DNA of 64,000 nt from JAWWPY01 sp033854735 (GTDB lineage: Bacteria; Actinomycetota; Actinomycetes; Streptosporangiales; Streptosporangiaceae): the NCBI GenBank assembly GCA_033854735.1, contig JAWWPY010000422.1, positions 20,421 to 84,420 on the forward strand, written 5' to 3'. Under the pieces are notes generated by a model that had not been told where the DNA came from, searched no databases, and saw only the letters and a program-made list of their open reading frames with translations. This document shows, piece by piece, positions 14,535 through 23,709 of this stretch. A program made the position numbers and the translations under genes. The number at the start of each line of letters is the position of its first letter. Position 1 is the stretch's first letter.

Positions 14535-16592
14535 TCAAACGCCGGCCGGCGCCGCAACCGAGCCCTTAGCCCCCACTACCTGGGCCGCCAGAGGCAGCCG
14601 TACGGTGACCGTGGTGCCCCCGGCCTCCTTCGAGGCCAGGGAGATGTCGCCGCCATGGTGTGTGACGATGGTGCGGACGATGGCGAGCCCGAGGCCGGTG
14701 CCGGGGATAGAAGCCTTCTGGGCGTTGGAGGCCCGGAAGAACCGGCCGAACAGCTTCTTCTGGTCTGTATTCGGGATGCCGATGCCAGTGTCGGTGACGC
14801 GTACCACGGCCGACCCGCTCTCGGCCTCGGCCCACACCTCTATATGACCGCCCTCCGGGGTGTATTTCACCGAATTCGACAGCAAGTTGATCAGCACCCG
14901 GTCAAGCTGGCTGGCGTCCCCGTCAACGACCAGGCCGTCCGGTGGGACGGTGGCCGAGAGGTCGAGCTTGGCCGCCGACACCGACGGGCGGACGGCGTCG
15001 ATGGCTCCGGCGATGACCTCGGCCATGTTCACCGGCCGGGTCACCGTGGCGTATGCACCCGACTCCAGCTTGGCCAGGGTGAACAGGTCATCGATCAGGC
15101 TCCGCAGCCGCGATGCGCTGCGGTCGACGGTCTTCAGCATCTGGCGCTGTTGCGGGGTGACCGGCCCCGCTTCCTCTTCGCTGAGCAATTCGATGTAGCC
15201 CTCGATGCTGCTCAGCGGGGCCCGGAGTTCGTGCGAGATGGTGGCGAAGAAGTCGGTTTTGGCGTGGTCGAGCGCCTTGAGGTCCTCGACCAGGCGATTT
15301 TCCGCCTCGTACAGCCGGGCATGGTTGAGCCCGCGGCCCAGGTCGGCGGCGATCGACTCCACCGCGTCGATCTCGGCCCGGGCCCAGGGGCGGGCCCGGT
15401 GGAGGCGGTGCACGGCGATGAACCCCAGGAGTTCGTCACCGACACCGAACGGCGTGACGATGAGCGACACGATGCCCGCCTGCCGCATCGGGGTGCGCAG
15501 CCACGGCGGCAGCCGCTCGCCACCAGGTCCCTGGACGTCCTGGATCACCTCGCTGGCCTGATCGCGGAGCAGCCCACGAAGCATCCCGATCGACTTGCCG
15601 GACAGTGTGCCGCTGAACGCGTCCGCCAGCACCCAGCTGTCCTCGTGGCCAACCGGCGGGGTCACCTGACCCTCGATGATCAGGTGAAGGTAGATGAGGT
15701 CGCCGGCCACATTCTGGTCAAGAGTGGTGCCCGCCTCCTGGATGACACCGTCCGCTGTCAGCGGCTCGCGGATACGGATCCCGGCCGCACGGGCCATCGT
15801 GCGCAGCCGGTCGCTTTCGGCCTCCCGGGCGCGGAACTGATCGGCCTCGTTGGCCTGCGCGTTGACGGCCTGCGCCACCTCGCGCACTTCCGCGGACCCA
15901 GTCACGGCCGCGCGGGCCGCATGATCACCGGTGGTGAGCCTGCGCACCGTGACCGTCAGGTTGCGCAGCGGCCTGGTGACCGTGCGCAGCGTGCTCAGCG
16001 ACCCCGCCAGCACCAGCAGCACCGCGATGGCCAGCGCTCCGCCGGCCCAGGCCAGGCCGGTCTGCATCGCCTGCTTGTTGCTCGCGCTGAGCGCCGCGAT
16101 CTGCTCGCTCAGCAGGTCCTGCAGCCCGCCGTCGGCGGCGAAGAAAGTCTTACCGACAGCGTATTCCTCCGCAATCAGGGTCCGGGCGTGCGGGGTGCCT
16201 TGCCGGGCCGCCATGATCTGGGGGACCAGGGCGGACCACTTCGCCCCAGCCCGGGCCACGATTGCGACCAGGCCACGCAGGTTAGCTGGGGTGCCTCGCT
16301 GGAATGTGGCGAGCCCCCGGGCGAACAGGGCCTGTGACTGGCGGAGCAGCACCAGGTACTTTTGGTCGCGGCTCAGCGCGTAGTCAACCATCCACGTCCC
16401 CGCAGAACCGAAACCGACACCCAAGTCGTCCTGAGCGCTCTGGAAGGTCTGGTAGCGGCTGGTGAGCTGCCTGGTCGTCTGGTTCTCGTGGACGACCGTG
16501 AGGTAGCCGACGCCTGCGGCGACGGCGATCAGGACCGCGAACACCGAGAAGGCGACCAGGAGCTGGTTAATGATCGATCCACGTCGTCCCAC
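14535..16592 (-). CDS. Sensor histidine kinase with two TM segments, HAMP and GAF domains
   Basis: 685 residues from the GTG at 16592, which has GGGAGAGGGGG upstream at good spacing. Order: TM1 (about 9-29), an extracellular helical CHASE3-like sensor (about 35-175), TM2 (about 176-197), HAMP (TRPLRNLTVTVRRLTTGDHA), a GAF-like domain (about 265-420), HisKA with phospho-acceptor His in DFFATISHELRAPLSS near 451, and a HATPase domain with NLLSNSVKYTPEGG, DTGIGI and GTGLGLAIV. All catalytic boxes are intact. No response regulator lies next to it, so its partner is elsewhere. It is divergent from the aldehyde dehydrogenase across an AT-rich 357-base region. Confidence 0.9.
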   Translation of the reverse strand: MGRRGSIINQLLVAFSVFAVLIAVAAGVGYLTVVHENQTTRQLTSRYQTFQSAQDDLGVGFGSAGTWMVDYALSRDQKYLVLLRQSQALFARGLATFQRGTPANLRGLVAIVARAGAKWSALVPQIMAARQGTPHARTLIAEEYAVGKTFFAADGGLQDLLSEQIAALSASNKQAMQTGLAWAGGALAIAVLLVLAGSLSTLRTVTRPLRNLTVTVRRLTTGDHAARAAVTGSAEVREVAQAVNAQANEADQFRAREAESDRLRTMARAAGIRIREPLTADGVIQEAGTTLDQNVAGDLIYLHLIIEGQVTPPVGHEDSWVLADAFSGTLSGKSIGMLRGLLRDQASEVIQDVQGPGGERLPPWLRTPMRQAGIVSLIVTPFGVGDELLGFIAVHRLHRARPWARAEIDAVESIAADLGRGLNHARLYEAENRLVEDLKALDHAKTDFFATISHELRAPLSSIEGYIELLSEEEAGPVTPQQRQMLKTVDRSASRLRSLIDDLFTLAKLESGAYATVTRPVNMAEVIAGAIDAVRPSVSAAKLDLSATVPPDGLVVDGDASQLDRVLINLLSNSVKYTPEGGHIEVWAEAESGSAVVRVTDTGIGIPNTDQKKLFGRFFRASNAQKASIPGTGLGLAIVRTIVTHHGGDISLASKEAGGTTVTVRLPLAAQVVGAKGSVAAPAGV

Positions 16593-16949
16593 GCCAGCGT
16601 TCCCCCTCTCCCTGTCAGGGCGTTGGCGAAGCCGCGCTAAGTTATGATTACTAAGAGTATCATCTCGTGTACTTAAGGTAATATTGCCTGGACAGCCGCC
16701 CGGCCCCGCCTCCTTCAGCCGCCGCCGCGGCCGCTCCGGAAACCGCCAGCCCCGTGAGCCGCGAGTCGCCTCCGATCGGCACTGCAGTTCGCAATTTAGG
16801 CATATATTTAGGTATCTGTTGACGCTATTGCTCATCTAGCCAGGAGACCGCGGCCAGGTCGGCAGCCCCCAGGGTGAGCCGCTCCTGCGCCCAGCATCCG
16901 CCCGCCCGGCCAGCACCGGAGATGGTGCTCCACGACGAAGGTGTCCGCC
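16593..16949. other. AT-rich divergent promoter region (histidine kinase / aldehyde dehydrogenase)
   Basis: 357 bases without a gene. It is AT-rich near 16637-16685 and 16790-16830, probable promoters for the two divergent genes. A direct repeat ATTTAGGCAT (16794-16803) / ATTTAGGTAT (16806-16815) is followed by TTGACG (16819-16824), a possible -35 for the aldehyde dehydrogenase. Confidence 0.4.
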
Positions 16950-18440
16950 ATGACCGAAGCACCCAGCCTGGCCGCCAGCCTGGCCGCCATCGGCGACCGT
17001 GAGTGGTCGCTGCTCATTGGCGGGCAGCCGGCCCCGGCCCGGTCAGGGCGGAGCTTCGGCGACGAGAGCCCGGTGACCGAGGAGATCATAGCCACCGTCC
17101 CCGACGGGGACGCCGCTGATGTCGGCGCGGCGGTCGAGGCGGCCCGCCCGGCGGCGGCCGCCTGGCGGCGGGTGCCACCGCGGGAGCGCGGCGCCCTGGT
17201 CGGCGAGCTGGCCCGGGTGCTGGAGGAGAACGCTGACGAGCTAGCTCTCCTCGACGCAATCGACGGCGGTCACCCGGTCACCGGAATGCACCTGGATGTC
17301 GCCATTGCCGCTGACATGCTCCGCCTGTTCGCGGGCCTCGGCATCGAGCTCAAGGGCTCGACCATCCCGGCCACGGCACAGAACCTGCACCTCACCGTCC
17401 GCGAGCCGTTCGGGGTGGTCGGCCGGATCATCCCCTTCAATCATCCGGTCATGTTCGCTGCGGGGAAGATCGCCGCCCCACTGGTGGCGGGGAATGCGGT
17501 GATCCTCAAGCCCCCGGAGTCCGCGCCTCTCTCGGCGCTGCGCATGGGCGAGTTGTTCGCCGGTGTCCTGCCGCCTGGCCTGCTGTCTGTCGTGGTCGGC
17601 GACGGGCCGGCCGCCGGCCGCGCCGTGGCGCGCCATCCGGCGATCCGGCGGATCGGCTTCATCGGCAGCGACGCCACCGGCCGGGCGATCCAGCGGGACG
17701 CGGCCGAGGTCGGGGTCAAGGACGTGACGCTGGAACTGGGCGGCAAGAACGCGCTGATCGCTTTCCCCGACGCCGACCCTGAGGCGGTGGCGGCCGGCGC
17801 CGTCGCGGGCATGAACTTCGCCCGGTCGGCCGGGCAGTCCTGCGGCTCGACCTCCCGGCTGCTGCTGCACGAGTCGATCGCGGACGACGTGCTGGACCGG
17901 GTGGCGGAGCGGATGTCAGCCATCCGGATCGGCTCACCGCTGGATCCCGCGACCCAGATGGGGACCGTGGCCACCCGCGCCCAGTACGACAAGACGCTGC
18001 GCTACATCGGGATCGCCCGTGACGAGGGCGCCCAGGTGCTGACCGGCGGCGGCCGGCCGCCGGGCCTGGAGGACGAGCGCGGGCTGTTCGTGGCGCCGAC
18101 CCTCTTCCGTGGCGTGCGGCCGGACATGCGGATCGCCCGCGAGGAGGTGTTCGGCCCGGTGCTGGCCGCGATCACCTGGAAGGACGAGGACGAGGCGATC
18201 GAGATCGCCAACGCGGTCGACTACGGCCTCACCGGCAGCGTGTGGACGAGTGACATCAACCGGGCCTTCCGGGTGGCCTCGGCGCTCGAGGCCGGGTATC
18301 TCTGGATCAACGGGTCGGCCGCGCACTTCGCCGGGGTTCCGTTCGGCGGGGTCAAGCTGTCCGGTGTGGGGCGCGAGGAAAGCCTCGATGAACTGCTCAG
18401 CTACACCCAGCTCAAGACGCTCAACATCATGCTGGGCTGA
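16950..18440 (+). CDS. NAD(P)-dependent aldehyde dehydrogenase
   Basis: 496 residues from the ATG at 16950, preceded at 8 bases by CGAAGG; GTG 16941 is the alternative. It oxidises an aldehyde to the acid. Family motifs: IIPFNHPVMFAAGKIAAPLVAGN (cofactor side, quoted in part as PFNHPVMFAAGKIA), the general-base glutamate in LELGGKNA near 260, and the catalytic cysteine in SAGQSCGSTSRLL near 297. EEVFGPVLAAITW and GVGREESLDELLSYTQLKT close the fold. It lies 24 bases before a ThDP-dependent enzyme gene on the same strand. A decarboxylase making an aldehyde and a dehydrogenase removing it is a known pairing, for example benzoylformate decarboxylase with benzaldehyde dehydrogenase, but the substrate here is inferred only. 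Confidence 0.92.
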   Translation: MTEAPSLAASLAAIGDREWSLLIGGQPAPARSGRSFGDESPVTEEIIATVPDGDAADVGAAVEAARPAAAAWRRVPPRERGALVGELARVLEENADELALLDAIDGGHPVTGMHLDVAIAADMLRLFAGLGIELKGSTIPATAQNLHLTVREPFGVVGRIIPFNHPVMFAAGKIAAPLVAGNAVILKPPESAPLSALRMGELFAGVLPPGLLSVVVGDGPAAGRAVARHPAIRRIGFIGSDATGRAIQRDAAEVGVKDVTLELGGKNALIAFPDADPEAVAAGAVAGMNFARSAGQSCGSTSRLLLHESIADDVLDRVAERMSAIRIGSPLDPATQMGTVATRAQYDKTLRYIGIARDEGAQVLTGGGRPPGLEDERGLFVAPTLFRGVRPDMRIAREEVFGPVLAAITWKDEDEAIEIANAVDYGLTGSVWTSDINRAFRVASALEAGYLWINGSAAHFAGVPFGGVKLSGVGREESLDELLSYTQLKTLNIMLG

Positions 18441-18464
18441 CGGGCTCTGGGGGGAGGCAGGCAG

Positions 18465-20192
18465 GTGAACGGCGCGCAGATCGCCATCGAAGCGCTCCGG
18501 CGCGAGGGGGTCCGGCTGGTCGCCGGGCTGCCTGGCACCACGGTCATGCACCCCATCGACGCTGTCGGCGGCCAGCCCGGCATGCGGTACATCTCGGCGC
18601 GGCACGAGCAGGTGGCGGCGTTCATGGCCGACGGCTACGCGCGGGCCAGCGGCACCGTGGGCGTCTGTCTGGCCTCCCGTGGGCCCGGTGCCGCCAACCT
18701 CGCGATCGGCATCCACAACGCTCATGCCGAGTCGATCCCGGTACTTGCGCTCATCGGCCAGGTGCCGGATCAGATCTACCATCGCGAGGCGTTCGAGGAG
18801 ATGGACCTGGTCCGGTTCTTCGAGCCGATCACCAAGTGGTCGGTGGAGATCCATGAGCCGAGCCGGATCCCTGAACTGCTGCAGCGGGCCGTGCGCACCG
18901 CGCTCTCCGGACGGCCCGGCCCGGTGATGGTGTCGCTGCCGCTGGACGTGCAGACCGCGGAGGCGGCCGCCACCTTCCAGCCGAGCGTCCGCAGTGCCCC
19001 GCCCGCGCCGCAGGCCAGCGCGGTGCAGGAAGCCGCCGGACTGCTGGCCGCGGCGCGGCGGCCGGTGATCATCGCGGGCGGGGGCGTGCGCGGCCCCGGG
19101 TACGATCCTGGCCTCATCCAGCTCGCCGAGCGCCTCCAGGTGCCCGTGGTCACGAGCTGGCTGCGCAAGAACATCTTTCCCAACGACTGCGTCCTGTTCT
19201 GCGGATCACTTGGCTACGGCGCCGTCCCGGTCACTGAAGACCTGGTTCGCGAGGCCGATGTGGTGCTCGCGATCGGCTGCCGGTTCTCCGAATTCACCAC
19301 CGGGCGGTGGACCCTGCTCTCCCCCGCCACCACGCTCATCCAGGTCGACATCGAGGCCGACAGCCTCGGCCGCTACTACGTGCCCGCGATCGGCATCTGC
19401 GCCGACGCGGCCGAGGCCACCGCCGCGCTGGCCGCCGCGGTCGACGCGCTGGGTGACGACCAGGAACCGGCCGGCCAGCCCGGCCCGGGTGCCGCCGGCC
19501 CGGGCCATCCGAACGCCGGGCCGCAGCAGTCAGCACGCGGTCTGCGCGGCCAGCGGGCGGCGGCCGCGCACGCCGCGTACCGGCAGCAGACCAGCCTGCC
19601 CGGGCCGCCGCCCGGTGCCGCGCTGGTGCCCTCCGCCGCGCTGGTCGCGGCCCTGCGCACGGTGCTCGGCCGGACCGGCGCCACGCTGGTGCAGGACGCC
19701 CCGAGCATGGGGGTGTGGATCCAGCGGCACATCGACTTCACCGTCCCTGGCACCTACTACGCCGCCGCGGGCGGCAGCATGGGCTGGGGATTCCCGGCGG
19801 CGATGGGCATGCAGCTGGCCCGGCCCGGGGACCGGATCATCACGGTGAGCGGCGACGGCAGCTTCTGGATGGTCGCCCAGGATATGGAGACCGCCGTCCG
19901 GGAGAACCTGCCCATCGTGAACGTCATCAACAACAACAGCGCCTTCGGTAACACCCGGGACCGGCAGCGGTCCGCGCATGGCGGGCGCTACCTCGGTGTC
20001 TTTTACGGCAACCCGGATTTCGCGGCCTTCGCCCGGCTGCTCGGGGCGCATGGCGAACGGGTGGAGTCAGCGGACGGGCTGGTGCCCGCCCTGGACCGGG
20101 CCTTCGCCAGTGGCCTGCCCGCGATCGTTGATGTAATTCAGGATCAGCACGAGGGCCTGCCGCCAGGTGTGCTCCCGCCGCCAGCCAGGTAG
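18465..20192 (+). CDS. Thiamine-diphosphate-dependent enzyme (acetolactate synthase / benzoylformate decarboxylase-like)
   Basis: 575 residues, GTG start with GGAGGC upstream. It has the three-domain POX-type layout. The N-terminal Pyr domain carries the activating glutamate in SARHEQVAAFMADGYARASG; a central domain follows, then the C-terminal PP domain with the ThDP/Mg motif starting GDGSFWMVAQDMETA near 464 and ending NVINNN. A 60-residue Gly/Pro/Ala-rich linker (around 330-385) is longer than usual. The family includes acetolactate synthases, oxalyl-CoA and benzoylformate decarboxylases; motifs alone do not decide. No acetolactate small subunit is nearby, and the aldehyde dehydrogenase partner favours a decarboxylase. 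It is convergent with livF, only 5 bases apart. Confidence 0.85.
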   Translation: MNGAQIAIEALRREGVRLVAGLPGTTVMHPIDAVGGQPGMRYISARHEQVAAFMADGYARASGTVGVCLASRGPGAANLAIGIHNAHAESIPVLALIGQVPDQIYHREAFEEMDLVRFFEPITKWSVEIHEPSRIPELLQRAVRTALSGRPGPVMVSLPLDVQTAEAAATFQPSVRSAPPAPQASAVQEAAGLLAAARRPVIIAGGGVRGPGYDPGLIQLAERLQVPVVTSWLRKNIFPNDCVLFCGSLGYGAVPVTEDLVREADVVLAIGCRFSEFTTGRWTLLSPATTLIQVDIEADSLGRYYVPAIGICADAAEATAALAAAVDALGDDQEPAGQPGPGAAGPGHPNAGPQQSARGLRGQRAAAAHAAYRQQTSLPGPPPGAALVPSAALVAALRTVLGRTGATLVQDAPSMGVWIQRHIDFTVPGTYYAAAGGSMGWGFPAAMGMQLARPGDRIITVSGDGSFWMVAQDMETAVRENLPIVNVINNNSAFGNTRDRQRSAHGGRYLGVFYGNPDFAAFARLLGAHGERVESADGLVPALDRAFASGLPAIVDVIQDQHEGLPPGVLPPPAR

Positions 20193-20197
20193 CAGGA

Positions 20198-20974
20198 TCA
20201 GGGGCTCTCCGGCGAGGCGGCCGATTTCACCGCCCGCCCGAGGAAGATGTCGCCGAGGTCGGGGCGCCGGGCCAGGGTGGCGGCCGCGTCCGACAGCTGG
20301 ATCTGGCCGGCGGCCATCACGTAGGCCCAGTCCGAGATGGCCAGGGCCTCGTGCGCGTGCTGCTCGACGAGCAGGATCGCCACGCCGCGGCCGGCCAGCT
20401 CACTGACGTGGCGGGTGAGGAGTTCGTGGGCGAGCTGGGGGGCGAGCCCGGCGGTCGGCTCGTCCAGCACCAGGAGGCTGGGCCGCCGCATCAGCACCCG
20501 GCCCATGGCCAGCAGCTTGCGCTCACCGCCGCTGAGGTACCCGGCGGGCCGGTTGCGCATCGCGGCCAGCGCGGGGTAGCGGTCCATCACCTCCTCGATG
20601 CGGGCGGCCACCTCGCGCTGCGGAAGCGTGTAGCCGCCTATCTCCAGGTTCTCCTTCACGGTCAGCGGCTCGAACACGTCCTTGACCTGGGGCACATACC
20701 CGATTCCGCGGCGGATGACCTGGTTGGCCGGCAGGCCGGTGATCCGGCCGCCGGCCAGGGTGATCTCACCGCTGCTGGGCCGCAGGATGCCCAGCACCGT
20801 CTTGAGCAAGGTGCTCTTCCCGGCCCCGTTGGGGCCGATGACGGTGGCGACCTCGCCGAGGGCGACCGTGAGGCTCACGTCCTCGATCACCGGGGCGTTG
20901 CCGTAGCCCGCGGTCACCCCGGTGAGCCGCAGGTGGGCCTGCTGGTCGCGGTCCTCAGCCGAGGAGGTAGGCAT
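20198..20974 (-). CDS. livF: Branched-chain-type ABC importer, ATP-binding protein LivF
   Basis: 258 residues. Walker A GPNGAGKSTLLKTVLG, signature YLSGGERKLLAMGRVLM, Walker B LLVLDEPTAGLAP and the H-loop region VEQHAHEALAISD are complete. The length and the sequence around TVKENLEIGGYTL place it in the LivF subgroup, one of the two ATPases of HAAT (branched-chain amino acid) importers. It is the last gene of the operon 25327 to 20198 and overlaps livG by 20 bases. In catabolic contexts such importers often carry aromatic acids or amides instead of amino acids. Confidence 0.93.
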   Translation of the reverse strand: MPTSSAEDRDQQAHLRLTGVTAGYGNAPVIEDVSLTVALGEVATVIGPNGAGKSTLLKTVLGILRPSSGEITLAGGRITGLPANQVIRRGIGYVPQVKDVFEPLTVKENLEIGGYTLPQREVAARIEEVMDRYPALAAMRNRPAGYLSGGERKLLAMGRVLMRRPSLLVLDEPTAGLAPQLAHELLTRHVSELAGRGVAILLVEQHAHEALAISDWAYVMAAGQIQLSDAAATLARRPDLGDIFLGRAVKSAASPESP

Positions 20975-21803
20975 CGACGACCTCCTTGTTGGCCCGGATT
21001 TCCTGCATCGGCCCTTCGGCGAGGACCCGGCCGGCGGCCATCACGATCACCGAGTCGCAGCAGCGGTCGACGGCGGCGAGTTCGTGCTCGACCATCAGCA
21101 TGGTCAGGCCCTCGTCGCGGAGCCGGGCGAGGTGGTCGGTGATGGCCTCGCGCAGGCTCGGGTTGACCCCGGCGAGTGGTTCGTCAAGCAGCAGCATCCT
21201 GGGCTGGGCCATCAGCGCCCGCATGATCTCGACCAGCCGTTTCTGGCCGCCACTGAGTTCCCCGGCGTACTGGTCCGCGGCATGGGTCAGGCCGAACTCG
21301 GCCAGGAGCGCGGACGCACGGGTCAGCAGTTCATCCTGCTGCGCTCGCCAGTACCGTTTGCCTCGGAGCGCCGAAGTGAAGCTCGCCCCCCGCTGGCCGG
21401 GCACCGCGACCAGCAGGTTCTCCAGCACGGTGAGGCGCGCGAACTCGCTCGACAGCTGGAAGGTACGGATCAGGCCGCTGCGGGCCACCTGGTGCACCGG
21501 GTGCCCGGTGATATCCCGCCCGCCGTAGACCACCCGGCCGCCGGTGGGCTGCTCGGCCCCGGCGATCAGCTTCAGCGTGGTTGACTTGCCCGCCCCGTTG
21601 GGGCCGATCAGCCCGGTGATGACGCCTGGCATGATCACGAAGCTGGCTCCCGCCACCGCGTGCACGCCCGCGAACTCCACCCGCAGGTCGCTCACCTCGA
21701 GCAGCGCGGCGGCGGTCCCGGCAGCAGCATCCCCGGCAGCAGTAGCCCCGGCGGCGGCGGTCCCGGCGGCGGCCTGCCCTGGTCGCGGCGCGGCGGCGGT
21801 CAT
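20955..21803 (-). CDS. livG: Branched-chain-type ABC importer, ATP-binding protein LivG
   Basis: 282 residues. Walker A GPNGAGKSTTLKLIAG, signature ELSGGQKRLVEIMRALM, Walker B MLLLDEPLAGVNP, H-loop MVEHELAAVDRC. The LivG-typical insert IRTFQLSSEFARLTVLENLLVAVPGQ (quoted in part: RTFQLSSEFARLTVLEN) is present. The first 35 residues are an Ala/Gly/Thr-rich, repeat-like extension (GQAAAGTAAAGATAAGDAA) not found in the family; a GTG further in, or this ATG, may be the true start. It overlaps livM by 4 bases. Confidence 0.92.
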   Translation of the reverse strand: MTAAAPRPGQAAAGTAAAGATAAGDAAAGTAAALLEVSDLRVEFAGVHAVAGASFVIMPGVITGLIGPNGAGKSTTLKLIAGAEQPTGGRVVYGGRDITGHPVHQVARSGLIRTFQLSSEFARLTVLENLLVAVPGQRGASFTSALRGKRYWRAQQDELLTRASALLAEFGLTHAADQYAGELSGGQKRLVEIMRALMAQPRMLLLDEPLAGVNPSLREAITDHLARLRDEGLTMLMVEHELAAVDRCCDSVIVMAAGRVLAEGPMQEIRANKEVVDAYLLG

Positions 21804-22825
21804 GGTCTCACCGCCCGTGACTGGCCGGCTTCGGCCGACACGCCCATGCCCGCCCCGGCTGGGCCGGGCATGGCCCGGGCGAGGCGCCTACGGCGTTCGG
21901 GGACCAGCCCGGACGGCCGGAACCAGAGGAACAGCAGGATCAGCACGCCGAGCAGCATGAACTGGACGGCCTCCGCCACGCCCGCGTACCCGAACGACGG
22001 CAGGTACCGCAGCGATTCCTCGAACACGCCCAGCACGACCGCGGCGCCGAGCATGGCCCCGAAATTGTTGCCCACGCCACCGACGATGATCGCGACGAAA
22101 TACAGGAAGGTCTCCCCTGTGCTCCAGGAGCCCGGGGACCAGGCCCCGATGAACTGGACCAGGATCGCCCCGCTCAGGGCGGCCAGCGCCCCGCCGAGCA
22201 CGTACACCTTCATGCTCTCCGCCCGCACGTTCACCCCGAGCGACGCCAGCGCGTCCGGATGCTCACGCATCGCCCGCAGCCGCCGCCCCCACGGCGAGCT
22301 CGTGAGCCGGTGCACCAGCCCGTAGACCAGTACCACCACTACGGCGAGCATCGCCACGTAGAACCAGCCGTAGGGGACCTCGGCCAGGTTGAGGCGGCTT
22401 TGGAACGGCTTGGGGATCGCCGCGATGCCGTTCTGGCCGTTGAACCAGGATGCCTCGGTCAGCACCAGGGTGCTGGCGATGAGAGAGACCACCAGCATGA
22501 CCATGGCCTGGAAATCACGCCGGGCCGGGCGCAGCGCGAACGACCCAACGACCCACGCCAGCGCGCCTCCAGCTGCGGCCGCCAGCAGCCAGGGCAGCGG
22601 GAACGGCAGCGTCGCCCCCAGGATGTATTGCTGGAAACTCGCCCCTGTGGACGGGCCCAGGGTGAGAACGCCGCTGATGTAGGCACCGATGGACTGGAAC
22701 ATGATGAACGCGAAGTTCATCACCCCGCCCACCCCGTACTGAAGGTTCAGCGACCAGCAGGCGATCGTGTTCACGCCGAAGAACACCAGCAGGGTGAGCA
22801 GGTAGTACTGGTAGGCCGAACTCAT
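21800..22825 (-). CDS. livM: Branched-chain-type ABC importer, permease LivM
   Basis: 341 residues from the ATG at 22825, which overlaps the livH stop as ATGA; the longer open frame upstream is inside livH. About eight to nine transmembrane segments and the permease signature RAMREHPDALASLGVNVRAESMK (in part: REHPDALASLGVNV) together with GGVGNNFGAMLGAAVVLG identify LivM. It ends in a basic tail after LLFLWFRPSGLVPERRRR. It forms the membrane channel with LivH. Confidence 0.92.
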   Translation of the reverse strand: MSSAYQYYLLTLLVFFGVNTIACWSLNLQYGVGGVMNFAFIMFQSIGAYISGVLTLGPSTGASFQQYILGATLPFPLPWLLAAAAGGALAWVVGSFALRPARRDFQAMVMLVVSLIASTLVLTEASWFNGQNGIAAIPKPFQSRLNLAEVPYGWFYVAMLAVVVVLVYGLVHRLTSSPWGRRLRAMREHPDALASLGVNVRAESMKVYVLGGALAALSGAILVQFIGAWSPGSWSTGETFLYFVAIIVGGVGNNFGAMLGAAVVLGVFEESLRYLPSFGYAGVAEAVQFMLLGVLILLFLWFRPSGLVPERRRRLARAMPGPAGAGMGVSAEAGQSRAVRP

Positions 22826-23709
22826 CGCGCTGCCACATCCATCGCCGTGAAGCCTTTCCGCCACAGCCCGGCCGGGCGGACCAGCAGGATGACGACGAGG
22901 ATGACGAACGCCACCACCTCTTTGAGGGCAGGGGTCCATATCGCGGAGAGTTCACTGGCCATGCCGATCATCACCGCCCCCACCATCGCCCCATAGGGCT
23001 GGCCGACGCTGCCGAACACCGCCGCCGCGACGATAACCAGCAGGAACGCGTTGCCGAAGGTGAAGCTGAAGCTGGCCAGGTTCAGCGCCAGGGTGACCCC
23101 GCCCAGCCCGCACAGGGCACCCGAGATCGCCCACGCCATCGCTGACACCCGGTCCGTGGCAATCCCGCAGCTCCGGGCCAGTTCGGGGTCGGCGGCGGTC
23201 GCCCGCAGGGCCTTGCCTATCCGGGTGTACCGCAGGAGCAGGTGCAGGGCGAGCATGCTCACCGCCGCGACCCCGATGATCACCAGCTGGTACGGGGTCA
23301 GGATCATCCCCAGAAAGTGCAGCGAGTGGCCCTGGCTCTCGGCATAGCTGCGGAAACTGGTGCCAGCTACGACCTGGATCGCGTTCTGCAAGATCACCGC
23401 GAGCGCGAGCGAAACCATCACCATGGTGAACCGGGACGTTCCCCGGCGCAGGAAGGGCGTGAACACCAGCCTGCTGATCGCCACCGACACCACTGCACCC
23501 GTCACAGCGCCCGCCAGCATAGCCAGCCAGATGCCCGCGCCCGCGGCGTCCACCACATAGGCGATGAACGCCGACACGGTCATCACGTCACCGTAGGCCA
23601 GGTTGAAGATGTTGGACACCCCGAACTGGAGGGTGAAGCCCACCGCGCTGAGCGCGAGGATCGCCGACGTCACCAGCCCAAAACCAATCGCAAGAGTGAA
23701 CTGATTCAT
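22822..23709 (-). CDS. livH: Branched-chain-type ABC importer, permease LivH
   Basis: 295 residues with about eight transmembrane segments. LivH signatures include GVSNIFNLAYGDVMTVSAF near the N-terminus, the cytoplasmic loop RYTRIGKALRATAADPELARS, and GQPYGAMVGAVMIG. It is the first gene of the tightly overlapped livHMGF block. A strong hairpin in the 334-base gap upstream separates it from the binding-protein gene, which would allow higher expression of the binding protein. Confidence 0.93.
   Translation of the reverse strand: MNQFTLAIGFGLVTSAILALSAVGFTLQFGVSNIFNLAYGDVMTVSAFIAYVVDAAGAGIWLAMLAGAVTGAVVSVAISRLVFTPFLRRGTSRFTMVMVSLALAVILQNAIQVVAGTSFRSYAESQGHSLHFLGMILTPYQLVIIGVAAVSMLALHLLLRYTRIGKALRATAADPELARSCGIATDRVSAMAWAISGALCGLGGVTLALNLASFSFTFGNAFLLVIVAAAVFGSVGQPYGAMVGAVMIGMASELSAIWTPALKEVVAFVILVVILLVRPAGLWRKGFTAMDVAAR

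Noticed and set aside
14439..16337. 632-codon open frame on the plus strand
   Set aside because: Antisense to the histidine kinase; no hydrophobic or catalytic pattern, atypical residue composition.
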